Assembly: GCA_964059195.1 (NCBI GenBank)
Contig: CAXKWD010000002.1
Span: 167,282,559 to 167,346,558 of the forward strand
Source of the DNA: Ectobius pallidus
Taxonomy: Eukaryota > Arthropoda > Insecta > Blattodea > Ectobiidae
Direction: 5' to 3'
DNA length: 64,000 nt
Position 1 is the first letter of the stretch. The number at the start of each line of letters is the position of its first letter. Shown piece by piece: positions 1 through 10,225 of the stretch. The translations under genes and the position numbers were made by a program. A model generated the notes under the pieces. The model was not told where the DNA came from and did not search any database. It was given only the letters and a program-made list of their open reading frames with translations.

Positions 1-1920
1 TGTTGAAGTAAGGTGAGTACCCCACAAAAATATTTTCCAACTAAAGCACTGCTACTAGGCCTACTTTGACTGCTCTCAGTGAGTAATCCAGTCAACATAA
101 GCTGAAAATACCATAGAGTATAGAATTGTACAAGTACAAGTTCTGTTTTACAAACAATGTACACTGTAGGTATAAGGAATGGAAGTGATTATCCAAGGTG
201 TGGATAGAATCCAGGACCAAGAAGATAGGTTTCTGGTCTGAGGAGTAGACGAAGTATATCTCCACGGCGTGGATAGAATCCGGTTCGGCAAGGACCAGAA
301 ATGTAGGCTAGTGTGCCTAACAGAATTTGCTATAGGATTTTTCGGAGGACCACTGGATTAAAATCCAGAAAATGCAAATTGGAAAGAATAGGAATGATAT
401 AGGAAGCAGGAGAGATTGAATTATTGCTTTATATTTCAACTCTAGTATACTGCTGCTTCTCTTCTTTCTTCCAGCCGTGCTTAATATTAATTAGTATTTG
501 TTTTATTCCACTTGGAAATTTTAGGAAAGCTTTGAGGTTGTTCACCTTATTTGTAAGACATGATGTTCTCAACAAACAACAGTACTAGTTTTATTGATGA
601 ATTAACAAGTTACAATATGTATTAGTTGAGCTATATTTACTCAAAGATACTACGGCAGCTTCTTTGGACTGCTCGTAGGGACAAAAGGAGCTGCAAGTAT
701 GCCAAAACTCCTGGACAATTATAAATGCAGTTTTTACTTATATGCAAGCAATTTTGCTAAGTCCTCTAGACTTTTGTGAAATTAACCAAACATTGAAGGT
801 GTAGTATTTAACTTTTAGTGCGACTTCATTGATGAATATGTGAATGCATTAGCCGGACTGTGGCTAACATGGAAAGATACAGTTACTGTTGCTGTAGATG
901 TAGTTTCTTATGTAGTACCATCTGGAACGGTGGCCAATAGCGAGTCATCGTGCTGCAAGCTACGCTCCACGACGTCCCCTGCTGTTCCAATATCCAAATT
1001 GGTTAAATGCTGTCGATTGCTGCGAAGTCCATGATGAAGCTCTTGTAGATTCTGTGTGTAGTAACTGTGTAGTATATATGCAGACTTGTGATCTGCTTGC
1101 TAAATCTGGGCTGTGCCCTTACAGCGCGAAGGTTGATGAAGAAGTTAATAAAGTCTAACGGCCACAAAATGCGTTCACATAATCATCTTACAAAAGAGTC
1201 ATTCATAAATTCGATGGAAAGCTAATCTTGAACTTTCTAGATGCTTCCATCCTAAAGCAGGCTTTTATTAAATAAGGTAACATGCAGTACTCTTTTTGGA
1301 ACATACAGAAACATATATGTGAGAATTTATTTTATTAAACAATATGCCTTTGTAGAGAAATAAATAAATTTCTTGTGAGAAGTAATTTAACTTCTCAGGA
1401 TACTGTCCTTAAATGCAATTATAGACAATCGATAGTCCGTTCTTAGTGCTCTATGCTATTCTGGCTATAAGGGCAAGTAAGAGTATTATCGATTATCAGG
1501 CTGGCAATCGATGTCTGATCGATGCCGGCAAAACAGCATTCTGTTGCTAATTAATATTAATTATTGAATCTAATGATAATAGTTAATAGTAACAGGAATA
1601 AATGTGGAAAACTATTCCTTAGCTTATTACATTACAACGTATAATGGATATTTTCTTTATCTAAGTTAAGTGTAAATAAAGAGATACAAGCGTGCCAAGA
1701 ATTCTGTTTGCTAGCAACTGGCATTAGTGCCATCTAGTGACTTGTATTAATACTTTATTACTAGTATTTGCTATAAATTATAATAAATGAGCTCTAAGCT
1801 CTATGAGCTTACAATTACTTATAATTTGGTTTACTAACCCATCATTGGTCGAGTTCAGTGGGATCCTGCTATTTGTCGACATATGAGCAAAGGGTCACGT
1901 GGTACCTATCATCATTATAT
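1..1920. other. No gene seen; unclassified AT-rich DNA
   Basis: Only short open frames occur, and none resembles a known protein. Two 15-bp stretches at 338-352 and 879-893 match the BEL LTR found at 54865-55489, so part of this stretch may be a diverged LTR relative. An AATAAA lies near 1676. I see no other structure. Confidence 0.5.
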
Positions 1921-1969
1921 TATACAGGGTGTCCCAAAAAAAGGTTCCAATATTGAGAGAGGTTGTAGT

Positions 1970-2283
1970 ATGCAACAAAGCAAGACAAAAAGTTCCCACA
2001 AACATAAACTTCATATCTTCGAACTTATGATCTACTACCACTACTGTCAATGATCACCATGTCTCTGATCTACTCTTCACAACATGTGCTCGATGTGACC
2101 ACCATCCATTGCAATGCAGCCTTCCACCCTACGTCTCATGGAATCATGCATCCTTTGGAACACCAACAAACAACAAACTAGTAAAGTAGTCAAGATATGT
2201 GTATCGTACAAACAAAGTCCCTTCAAGATATGAAGTTTATGACCAACGTTTATGGGAAGTTTTTGTCTTGCTTTGTTGCATTC
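1970..2283. mobile_element. Inverted-repeat remnant of a Tc1/IS630-like DNA transposon
   Basis: The segment 1970-2019 (TGCAACAAAGCAAGAC...) is repeated in inverted orientation at about 2224-2282, with a few mismatches. Between the arms lies the end of a transposase-like frame on the minus strand. Just outside the left arm is a phrase like ACAGGGTGTCCCAAAA, common at insect transposon ends. It could be an internally deleted copy or two opposed fragments of the same element. Confidence 0.55.
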
Positions 2284-2286
2284 CAT
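2077..2286 (-). pseudogene. C-terminal fragment of a Tc1/IS630-like transposase
   Basis: The 69-residue frame ends with a pattern typical of the C-terminus of insect Tc1/IS630-type transposases: a run of arginines followed by VEGCIAMDGGHIEHML (basic, then Cys-Ile, then Gly-Gly-His, then His-Leu/Met-Leu). The catalytic DDE/DDD part is absent, so this is a non-functional tail. The N-terminal third of the frame overlaps the right inverted arm and is probably not original coding sequence. The call rests on a short motif only. Confidence 0.45.
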
Positions 2287-2699
2287 TGAACATCTATTCA
2301 GCAGGAGGAAGATAACGGTGGTTAAAAATACACTTTAGTATAGTACCTCCTGGCTGCTAGCGACTAGGGTTCTTCACGAAATAGAGAATTCTTGTGGAAT
2401 TCGTGGAAGCAATGAACTCTTGGAATCCTAACAACCACAATTTTGGTGTGTTTGGCACAAATGCTGACAGAGACGAAAAATTCAATTCAGGATACATGGT
2501 GGGCTGAACCGCAGAGAACATGTTCAAGTTATACACAGAGAATGAGACAATACAGATTTTTTTTTTTACCTAGACCAAAATTATTGAAGGGAAGTGGAAT
2601 ATTTTTCTTCAACAAAACATTTTTTGTGCCTACATTCTACAGAAATAGATCAAACCTAACAAATTTCACTGAAGATCACTTTTTCCTATTTGTCTCCAG

Positions 2700-2773
2700 G
2701 ATCATCACAAGATGAAGCTACTGAAAAACAGAATCAATTAAATGGAAGTGTAACAGTTGAGAACTTAACTTGA
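2700..2773 (+). CDS. Possible terminal coding exon of a host gene
   Basis: A pyrimidine-rich tract ending TTTGTCTCCAG (2689-2699) looks like a 3' splice site. After it one frame stays open for 23 codons (2702-2770) to a TGA at 2771-2773; the peptide is acidic and polar (begins SSQDEATEK, ends VENLT). The other two frames stop within 5 and 14 codons. What follows is a tandem repeat with AATAAA in many units, which would become 3' UTR. No homologue is recognised and no upstream exon can be linked, so this is a weak prediction. Confidence 0.2.
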
Positions 2774-2839
2774 ATATCATGAAGAAGAGTATCAACAAGT
2801 CACTGAAACTAATATTGTAATAAGATTGTAAAGTCTGAT

Positions 2840-4680
2840 TTATACTGTAATGTGGAGGGTGAAATTTGTAATGTATATATGATGCTCAATAGAGTGTGAT
2901 GACCATTTGTTATGTTGGCTGTGACATTTGTAATGGATGTGTTTTGCTCATGATGTATGTAGAACGGGTTGTCTAATTTGTACTACAATGTGGGCTTGCC
3001 AATAAAGATGTTTGCTGCTCATGTTGTATGTAGAGAGAGATGCATAATTTGTACTGTAATGAATGACTAATGATCATGTTGTATGAAGAATGAAATGCCC
3101 AATTTTGTACTGTAATGCAGGCTATGATATTTTTAATGGATGTGTTTTTCTCAGGGTGTATGAAGAATGAAATGCCTAATTTGTACTGTATTGCGGGCTA
3201 TGATATTTGTAATAGATGTGTTTTGCTCAGGGTGTATGTAGAGTGAGATGCCCAATTTGTACTGTAATGCAAGCTATGGCATTTGTAATGGATATGTTTT
3301 GCTCATGGTGTATGTAGAACGGGATGTCTAATTTGTAATATAAAATGGGCTTGCCAATAAAGATGTTTGCTGCTCATATTGTATGTAAAGAGAGATGCAC
3401 AATTTGTACTGTAATGGATGACTAATGATCATGTTGTTTGTACAGTGAAATGACCAATTTGTACTGTAATGCGGGGTATGATATTTGTAATGGATGTGTT
3501 TTGCTCAGGGTGTATGTAGAGTGAGATGCCCAATTTGTACTGTAATGCAAGCTATGACATTTGTAATGGATGTGTTTTGCTCATGGTGTATGTAGAATGG
3601 GATGTCTAATTTGTACTACGATGGGGGCTTGCCAATAAAGATGTTTGCTGCTCATGCTGTATGTAAAGAGAAATGCACAATTTGTACTGTAATGGATGAC
3701 TAATGACCATGTTGTATGTAGAATGAAATGCCCAATTTCTACTGTAATGCGGGCTGATATTTGTAATGGATGTGTTTTGCTCAGGGTGTAGTAGAACGGG
3801 ATGTCTAATTTGTACTACAATGTGGGCTTGCCAATAAAGATGTTTGCTGCTCATGTTGTATGTAAAGAGAGATGCACAATTTGTACTGTAATGGATGACT
3901 AATGATCATGTTGTATGTAGAATGAAATGCCCAATTTGTACTGTAATGCAAGCTATGACATTTGTAATGGATGTGTTTTGCTCATGGTGTACCGGTATGT
4001 AGAATGGGATGTCTAATTTGTACTACAATGTGGGCTTGCCAATAAAGATGTTTGCTGCTCATGTTGTATGTGGAGAGAAATGCACAATTTGTACTGTAAT
4101 GGATATGTGATGATCATGTTATATGTAGAATGAAATGCCCAATTTGTACTGTAATGTGAGTTATGACATTTGAAATGGATGCGTGTTGGTCATGTTATAT
4201 GTAGAGCGAGATGCCCAATTTGTACTGTTAACGCGGGCTATGACATTTGTAAAGGATATGGTTTGCTAATGGTGTAGCCTATGTAGAACAAGATGTCCAA
4301 TTTGTACTACAATGTGGGCTTGCCAATAAAGATGTTAGCACCTCATACTGTATGTAGAGAGAGATGCACAAATTGTACTGTGATGGATATGTGATGATCA
4401 TGTTGTATGTAGAATGAAATACCCAATTTGTACTGTAATGCGGCCTACGGTATTTGTAATGAATGTGTTTTGCTCATGGTATAAGTAGAGTGGGATGCCC
4501 AATTTGTACTGTAATACGAGCTATGACATTTGTAATGGATGAGTGTTGGTCATGTTATATGTAGAGTGAGATGCGGGCTGTATTTTTACTGTAATACAGG
4601 CTATAACATTTGTAATGGTTGTGTGTTGCTCATCTTGAATGTAGAGTGTGATGCTCAGTTTGTAATATATGGAATGATCA
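2840..4680. repeat. Satellite-like array of ~70-bp monomers in a higher-order pattern
   Basis: Phrases such as CAATTTGTACTGTAATG and ATTTGTAATGGATGTGTTTT recur about every 70-75 bp through 1.8 kb. A distinct monomer containing CTTGCCAATAAAGATGTT recurs at about 2996, 3350, 3627, 3828, 4037 and 4318, i.e. at spacings of 354, 277, 201, 209 and 281, roughly multiples of 70. Monomers are thus of several types arranged in a higher-order but irregular series. Each of these marked monomers contains a canonical AATAAA. Confidence 0.9.
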
Positions 4681-4702
4681 TAAACATCATAACCCCACAG
4701 AC

Positions 4703-4922
4703 AATCTAGTGCTTCTAGTAAAGAAAGAAGAAACCCTACAAGACATGTTGGATGCAGACGGACAGAATAGAGGAAACAGGAAACAAATTTGGCATGGAAA
4801 TCAATTTAGACAAGTCCAAAGTGGTGAGAATAGGCCTATCATAAAGGGAAGAGCGGGTGGAATCATCATAGGAAACCAAGAAAATGTTGATCAGTTCAAG
4901 TACTTAGGATGTCTGCTTACCA
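4703..4922 (+). pseudogene. Reverse transcriptase fragment of an old LINE (host of the next insertion)
   Basis: The frames read LVLLVKKEETLQDML, then a segment with KFGMEINLDKSKVVRIG in a shifted frame, then IIGNQENVDQFKYLGCLL. This is the region after the YADD box in many non-LTR reverse transcriptases (Asn/Asp-Lys-Thr/Ser-Lys followed by Phe-Lys-Tyr-Leu-Gly). At least two frameshifts break it. The frame stops at 4922 where the Jockey-like LINE begins and resumes at about 9951, in frame, with further RT-like sequence. Its clade is unclear. Confidence 0.65.
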
Positions 4923-4925
4923 TCC

Positions 4926-5570
4926 AGGGTTTAAGTTCAAAAATCGATGAGCTAAATATCCTACTATAATCTGAGCTTTCTTACATCAACATCTTATGTT
5001 TAACTGAACTCTGGCTCCATAAGAATGAGATCTCCCTTGTAAATGTAATTAACTTCTCTCTAGCTGATTTCTACTGCCATACCTCTCATAAAAACGGAGG
5101 TGTAGCCATTTTTATAAGAAATAACCTGGGCCTTCAATTCAATCAAAAAACCCACACTACTTGCTTTAACGAGGATAGAATACTTGAGCATGCTGTTATT
5201 GAACTAACTTGGCTTTCTGTTAGATTATATATTATCTGTATATATAGGTCACCTAAATTTTCTCCAATCTTATTTCTAAATAAGCTTGAATCACTGATAG
5301 ATTATCTAAAAAAGGATGACAACCCCATAATAATCTGTGGTGACCTAAACATAAATCTGCTGGATTGCTCCCCCTCTAAAACCGACCTAATCCAACTTCT
5401 TCAAACTTTCAGCCCTGATTGATGCACCCACTCGCATTACCTATCACTCTCAAACTTGCATTGATCAAATAATATTAGACAAAGATGTATTCTCCTCTTC
5501 GTGTTTTACTACTGATCTTGGCCTATCTGACCATAATGCAGTCTTCCTGAAATTCTCTTTAAATTCTGCA
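4926..5570 (+). pseudogene. AP-endonuclease domain of the Jockey-like LINE
   Basis: Exonuclease-endonuclease-phosphatase motifs are visible in order: ILCLTELWL (Glu of the catalytic set), GGVAIFIRN, YRSP, PIIICGDLNIN (the GDxN box), then after a one-base frame change near 5410 IDQIILD and GLSDHNAVFL (the terminal SDH box). Such domains nick target DNA to prime reverse transcription. The copy is damaged: a TAA at about 4967-4969 and a frameshift near 5410. It continues directly into the RT frame at 5571. Confidence 0.85.
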
Positions 5571-6482
5571 ATGATCCAGGATGCTAGCAGTACCAATGAC
5601 AAAATAATCTCATGGAAAAGGTTTTTCTCTCCTGAAAATACAAATTATTTTAACTTCTTACTGTCCAATGAATCTTGGTTGGACTTACTCAATAATTCAA
5701 GTGCTGAGGAAAAAGCTATTAATTTGACTAATTCTATCACCCATTACCTCAACATTGCCTTTCCCGTACTTAAAATCCATACAACTTCTAATAGATGTTA
5801 CCACGATAAAAAGTGGCTCTCAAAGGGTATAATCACGTCCTGCCGGAGGAAGAGATTGCTCTGGCGACTCAGTAAGACCATTTCCGATCCATCTTTCCGA
5901 AACTATGTCAATGAATACTCTAAGATTCTAAAAAAGGTAATTCTACAAGCAAAGAAAACTGCCATTTCAAATAAAATTAATGCGGCTTCGAACAAGGGTA
6001 AAGCCATTTGGGACATCATTAAAAAAGAAATCCAACACAAGGATAACAATCGTGAACATATCAAATTGAGTATGAATAATGATATTATTGAAAACCCCCT
6101 TGACATCGCTAACACTTTTAACTCATATTTTGTGAATATCGCCTCAAACCTTAATTCAAATAAAAGTCCTCCTACCATAGTTACTAAGGACAAATCGGTC
6201 AACAATACTATCTTTCTGAGTCCTGTTAGCTCGGAAGAAATAAGTATAATCATTTGTGGTTTCAAGAACAAAATCTCTTCAGGACCTGACGGCATTCCAA
6301 TGTCTTTAATAAAGCAATGTCCCTATTTACTCGACCCAATAACTGACCTTGTCAACGCTTCTTTATCAACCGGTTATTTCCCTGATGCGTTTAAGAAAGC
6401 GAGAGTAGTCCCTGTATTCAAGAAGGGAAAGAAAGACAATGTAGAAAATTATAGACCTATCTCTCTCCTATCAGCTATATAA
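5571..6482 (+). pseudogene. LINE linker and reverse transcriptase fingers
   Basis: The 303-residue frame carries the region between endonuclease and RT, then RT motifs ISSGPDGIPMSLIK, RVVPVFKKGKKD and NYRPISLL. It stops at a TAA (6480-6482) inside the conserved stretch; the frame goes straight on beyond it with KILEKVM. A single base change explains the stop. The methionine at 5571 is not a true start; coding came in from the endonuclease upstream. Confidence 0.88.
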
Positions 6483-6500
6483 AAAATTCTTGAAAAAGTC

Positions 6501-8861
6501 ATGTTCAATAGAGTAATGACCTTCCTAAATAAACATGAAGTATTATCCCATTCACAATTTGGCTTTAGAAAAAATAAGTCTATCAATGATGCCCTTTACT
6601 CCTTTTCTGAACACCTCCTCTCGGTCCTTGATAATAAAAATCCCACAATTGGTATCTTCCTCGACCAAACTAAAGCTTTTGATGTAGTAAACCACAGCAT
6701 CCTCCTTGAAAAATTGAATAATTATGGTATTAGAGGAACCGCAAATGCCTGGTTTTCCTCTTATTTGAGTAATAGACGGCAAATGGTCCAAATCGACTCC
6801 CAGAATTCAGACCTTCTGCAGGTGAATTGCGGTGTCCCTCAAGGATCCTTGTTGGGCCCACTACTTTTCCTTATTTACATCAACGACCTCCCGACTTATC
6901 TACCGCTCTCCAAGAACATTCTTTATGCTGACGACACCAACATCCTAATTTCTGATATAGACAGCGCTCAGCTTCAAGCTAAAGCTAACAAAAGTTTGGA
7001 AAATCTCCAGGTTTGGCTAAATTACAATAGACTGCACCTTAATATTTCCAAAACTAATTACATAAATTTTTGCCCTTTCTCCCTAGCAAACTTACAAATT
7101 ATGTTTAATAATGTTTGCTTAAAAGAAGATTCCAAAGTTCTGGACAATGGCAAGTTACCACCTCCCAACATGACAGCGCTAGAACGCAAAGCATTAGTAA
7201 AACTAAAGAAAACTAAAGACATCCTTATCTTACCAGCAGATAAAGGTAATGCCACTGTCGTAATGGATAAAGCCGATTACGAAAAGAAAATACAGAGTAT
7301 ACTAGAAGATAGTACATATGAGAAACTAACCTGCAACCCAATTAATTCGGTTATCAGAAGAATTACTACTGCTATAAAACAAGCGACATGCATTCCAATA
7401 GACGATAAGATGAAGCTAATTCCGAAAGGCGCTCAGACTCCTCGGTTTTACGGCCTACCGAAAATACATAAAGTTGGTCACCCACTTAGGCCTATAGTGA
7501 GTGCAGTGAATTCTCCCACACACCCTCTAGCTCGCTTTTTGTCGAAACGACTAACACCACTCAACGGGACTACAGACTCTTATGTGAAGAACTCCACACA
7601 TTTTGTGGATATTATCAAAAATATAAAATTGAATGACACAGATATAATGGTCAGCTTCGATATAGTGTCATTATTTACGAGTATCCCAGTACAAGAAGCT
7701 ATACAACTAGTAGAACAAAAACTAATAGACAATAACCTACCAATAGAATGGGCTAAATTAACAGAAAGCTGTTTACTGGAAACCTTCTTTGAATTCCGCA
7801 AAGGTTTTTACAAACAAAACATGGGCATGCCTATGGGTTCTCCCCTATCTCCTGTGGTGGCTAACATTTTCATGGAGAATTTCGAAAATGTAGCACTAAG
7901 AAATAGTGAATTGAAGCCTCTGTGTTGGCTGAGATACGTAGACGACACATTCGTAATCTGGCCTCACGGAGAAGATGCATTGACAACTTTTTTAAATCAT
8001 CTCAATAACTTGCATAGAAACATAAAGTTCACTATGGAGAAGGAGAAAAATGATAGCCTGCCATTTCTAGATGTGCTGGTCAAAAGAAAATCAGATGGGT
8101 CATTAAGCCATGCTGTATATAGAAAACCGACAAACACAGACAGGTATCTAAACTGGTCTTCACACAATCCTCCTTCAGTTAAGAGAGGAATTATAAACAC
8201 CCTGTCCTCGAGGGCTGTTGAAATCTGTGACAGTGATAACATTCGACAGGAACTGAAGTCTTTATCTTATACCTTTCGGTGTAATGGTTATCCATCTCGT
8301 GAAATACGAAGATGTCTAAAGAAAGTGGAAAACAGACTATCTGGAAACCAAATAGACTTAACAGATCCTACTGAAAAGCCGCCACCTAAGTCTAAGGCCT
8401 ACCTTCCCTACATCGCTGGAATCACTGACCAGATTCAAAAAATTTTAAAGAAATATGACATTGAAACAATTTTTACTCCTGTCAACAAATTGGAAGGGTT
8501 TTTAAGAAGAGAGAAAGACGAAATCGACATCTTACATAAAGCGGGAGTCTACTCAATTCCATGTATGTGTGGAAAAGTATACATAGGACAAACTGGACGC
8601 TCTCTGGATGCCAGAAGAAAAGAACATATAAGACACCAGAAACATAACAACACTGACTTCTCCGCCATAGCATCTCATTCGGACGAAACGGGTCACAAAA
8701 TACTTTTCGATAACATAGCTCTTCTTAAAAATGAAAACAGAAAATTCCCTAGACTTGTCACAGAAGCAATAGAAATCATTAAACATCCCCATAACATAAA
8801 CAGGGAAGATGGTTATAAGATTAGTGACATCTGGCGTGAAACAATAACACTGACGTCATGA
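6501..8861 (+). CDS. Chimeric 786-residue frame: LINE RT joined to Penelope-like RT plus GIY-YIG nuclease
   Basis: Residues 1 to about 207 are Jockey-like RT palm: FLDQTKAFDVV (motif A, about 54-63), GVPQGSLLGPLLF (111-123) and YADD (142-145). From about residue 212 the protein becomes a Penelope-like element: PPPNMTALE, ILILPADKGNATVVMD (241-256), FYGLPKIHK (317-324), MGSPLSP (445-451), YVDD (479-482), and a GIY-YIG nuclease (GVYSIPCMCGKVYIGQTGR, 682-700). The junction near 7125 is in frame by chance, so the ORF carries two RT active sites from different classes. The LINE part lacks its thumb and the Penelope part its N-terminus. The first ATG is internal to the old LINE frame. I would not expect one functional protein. 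Confidence 0.9.
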   Translation: MFNRVMTFLNKHEVLSHSQFGFRKNKSINDALYSFSEHLLSVLDNKNPTIGIFLDQTKAFDVVNHSILLEKLNNYGIRGTANAWFSSYLSNRRQMVQIDSQNSDLLQVNCGVPQGSLLGPLLFLIYINDLPTYLPLSKNILYADDTNILISDIDSAQLQAKANKSLENLQVWLNYNRLHLNISKTNYINFCPFSLANLQIMFNNVCLKEDSKVLDNGKLPPPNMTALERKALVKLKKTKDILILPADKGNATVVMDKADYEKKIQSILEDSTYEKLTCNPINSVIRRITTAIKQATCIPIDDKMKLIPKGAQTPRFYGLPKIHKVGHPLRPIVSAVNSPTHPLARFLSKRLTPLNGTTDSYVKNSTHFVDIIKNIKLNDTDIMVSFDIVSLFTSIPVQEAIQLVEQKLIDNNLPIEWAKLTESCLLETFFEFRKGFYKQNMGMPMGSPLSPVVANIFMENFENVALRNSELKPLCWLRYVDDTFVIWPHGEDALTTFLNHLNNLHRNIKFTMEKEKNDSLPFLDVLVKRKSDGSLSHAVYRKPTNTDRYLNWSSHNPPSVKRGIINTLSSRAVEICDSDNIRQELKSLSYTFRCNGYPSREIRRCLKKVENRLSGNQIDLTDPTEKPPPKSKAYLPYIAGITDQIQKILKKYDIETIFTPVNKLEGFLRREKDEIDILHKAGVYSIPCMCGKVYIGQTGRSLDARRKEHIRHQKHNNTDFSAIASHSDETGHKILFDNIALLKNENRKFPRLVTEAIEIIKHPHNINREDGYKISDIWRETITLTS

Positions 8862-9030
8862 CAACTGCGACTGTTTACTAATCACAGGCACTTATTTTCT
8901 TGCAATTCTTTCTCAGAAGAAGGATACGATATGTTGTCCGAAACGTCAGAAGACACCATAAACACGACGCGGCCTAACCCGGATATCAATTACTATAATT
9001 TTAAGTATAACTCTGGCCGTGGAAGCCTGC
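7120..9030 (+). mobile_element. 5'-truncated Penelope-like element nested in the LINE
   Basis: LINE sequence runs to about 7120 and resumes at about 9030 (TKFLGIWVD). Between them are a Penelope-like RT and GIY-YIG endonuclease, a stop at 8859-8861, and about 170 bp of 3' sequence with a ribozyme-like hairpin. The RT frame begins just before the conserved PPPN segment, so the 5' end is truncated. I could not fix exact ends or a target duplication. Confidence 0.85.
8912..8950 (+). ncRNA. Hammerhead-ribozyme-like motif of the Penelope element
   Basis: Just after the ORF stop the sequence reads CAGAAGAA, then an imperfect stem GGATA...TTGTCC (five pairs including a G-T wobble), then GAAACG. The order (CUGANGA-like segment, stem II, GAAAC) resembles the hammerhead cores described in Penelope-like elements. 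The first box is imperfect (CAGAAGA), so this copy may be inactive. A second, better-paired copy is at 50299-50330. Confidence 0.4.
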
Positions 9031-9647
9031 GAACTAAATTCCTGGGTATTTGGGTTGACTCCAAGTCATCCTGGAATACACATATCTCCCACCTCGCTGA
9101 AAAAGTATGTAAAATCACTTATGCTTTGAGAATTTTAAGTAGATTCTGTAATATTGAACTGCTCCGTACTCTTTATTTCGGCAATATCAACTCTGTAATT
9201 TCCTATGGCATCCCTTTCTGGGGAACCTCTCCCAATCTAACTCAGATATTCAAACTCCAGAAGAGGATTATCAAAATTATGATGCATGTTTCCAACCGCA
9301 CTCATACCAAGCCTCTTTTCAAAAAATTAAATATTCTTCCTGTCCCTTGCATCTTCATTCTAGAGACTGTCTGCTTCATACATTCAAACAAACCGAAATT
9401 TCCAAAGAACTCCAATCACCATAACCACGACACGCGAGGAATTAATGATTTTCACCTCACATCCCACCGAACCTCCAGAAGTTTAAAATTCATCAATCAC
9501 ACGGGTCTAATTCTGTACAATAAACTTCCCCACTCTTTTAAGCACACCAGTCCAAAACTTTTCAAAACCAAAGTGAGAAATCTTCTTATGGAGCATGTTT
9601 TCTATAGTACTCAAGATTTCATCTCCGCCAATTTACTGACTCTATAA
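9030..9647 (+). pseudogene. C-terminal domain of the Jockey-like LINE RT
   Basis: After the Penelope insert the frame resumes with TKFLGIWVDSKSSWNTHI, then a region rich in aromatic and basic residues (YGIPFWG, KLQKRIIKIM, LYNKLP). This is the thumb and C-terminal domain found after the RT in Jockey/CR1-like LINEs. It ends at a TAA at 9645-9647. The open frame begins at 8931, but its first ~30 codons are Penelope 3' sequence. Confidence 0.82.
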
Positions 9648-9950
9648 ATTTATTTTTACTGGATAATAATTTATGGAGTAATTGGAGCTACGTGATTTCT
9701 CCTGATCTCTCCTCTTTCTCTTTTCCTCTCCATTTCTATAAGTCAAAATTGAATCACAAGTAAAATTCTAAATGTCCGTGTCTTATTGTACTCTGTATTA
9801 TTTTGTTCTAATGTCTGCATTTGTATGAGTGTGTACTGTATGTATAGGTATGTTTTGTTTAATATTTTTTTTTTAGTTCTTAAGTATGACGAAGCCTTTG
9901 GATTCTTGTAATCCCTAATGGTGAATAAATATTATTATTATTATTATTAT
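9648..9950 (+). other. 3' UTR and (ATT)n tail of the Jockey-like LINE
   Basis: T-rich non-coding sequence ends with GGTGAATAAATATTATTATT, an AATAAA followed at once by an (ATT)n run. The same kind of (ATT)n tail closes the minus-strand LINE at 36203, suggesting related retrotransposition machinery. Confidence 0.75.
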
Positions 9951-10030
9951 TACCAACGATGTCTACTGCTCCAAGGAAATGAAATCAGAACCATGGCCAA
10001 GATGGCATTCACAAAGAGATATCACTGCTG
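9951..10030 (+). pseudogene. Continuation of the RT fragment interrupted at 4922
   Basis: Read in the frame of 4703-4922, the sequence after the LINE tail gives TNDVYCSKEMKS and, after a shift, TMAKMAFTKR. This resembles the Glu-Ile-Arg...Ala-Lys-x-Ala-Phe region that follows the Tyr-Leu-Gly box in several LINE RTs. It supports the claim that 4923-9950 is an insertion. Stops follow within 30 codons. Confidence 0.5.
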
Positions 10031-10109
10031 ATTAGTAATTTGTGTGTGGATAATCTTCTTCATAGTTTTGATTTTTATTGTACTATAAGTAAGCCCATAA
10101 GATTATCAT

Positions 10110-10225
10110 CCTGTTTAGATAATATAGCTACTATTTTACCCATAGGCACCACAAAACCAAGGTACTTGATTTAGCCATATCAGATCATGCTGCTATTGAC
10201 ATTGAGATATTTAAGCCTGAAAATG
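10110..10225 (+). pseudogene. Fragment of a LINE endonuclease domain
   Basis: One frame gives CLDNIATILPIGTTKPR and, after a shift, VLDLAISDHAAIDIEIF. The LDNI and SDH boxes are the end of an AP-like endonuclease domain. It is a short relic; the rest of that element is not recognisable nearby. Confidence 0.55.

Larger units (their letters stand above)
4923..9950 (+). mobile_element. 5'-truncated Jockey-like LINE, interrupted by a Penelope-like element
   Basis: The order is endonuclease, reverse transcriptase, C-terminal domain, 3' UTR and an (ATT)n tail ending near 9950. The left junction reads ...GCTTACCA and the right junction ...TTACCAACG, giving a probable target duplication TTACCA (part of it could be tail sequence). 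Removing the insert puts the flanking RT fragment back in frame. The element starts inside the endonuclease domain, so it is 5' truncated, as expected from target-primed reverse transcription. About 1.9 kb in the middle (7120-9030) is foreign. Confidence 0.85.

Noticed and set aside
840..1034. 64-codon plus-strand ORF as a gene
   Set aside because: No motif, no context; partly overlaps the BEL-LTR-like 15-mer.
2443..2715. 90-codon ORF with Phe/Asn-rich end
   Set aside because: No homology signal; its end overlaps the splice-acceptor-like tract, so it is more likely intron.
5903..6295. 130-codon minus-strand ORF
   Set aside because: Shadow of the LINE RT frame on the plus strand.
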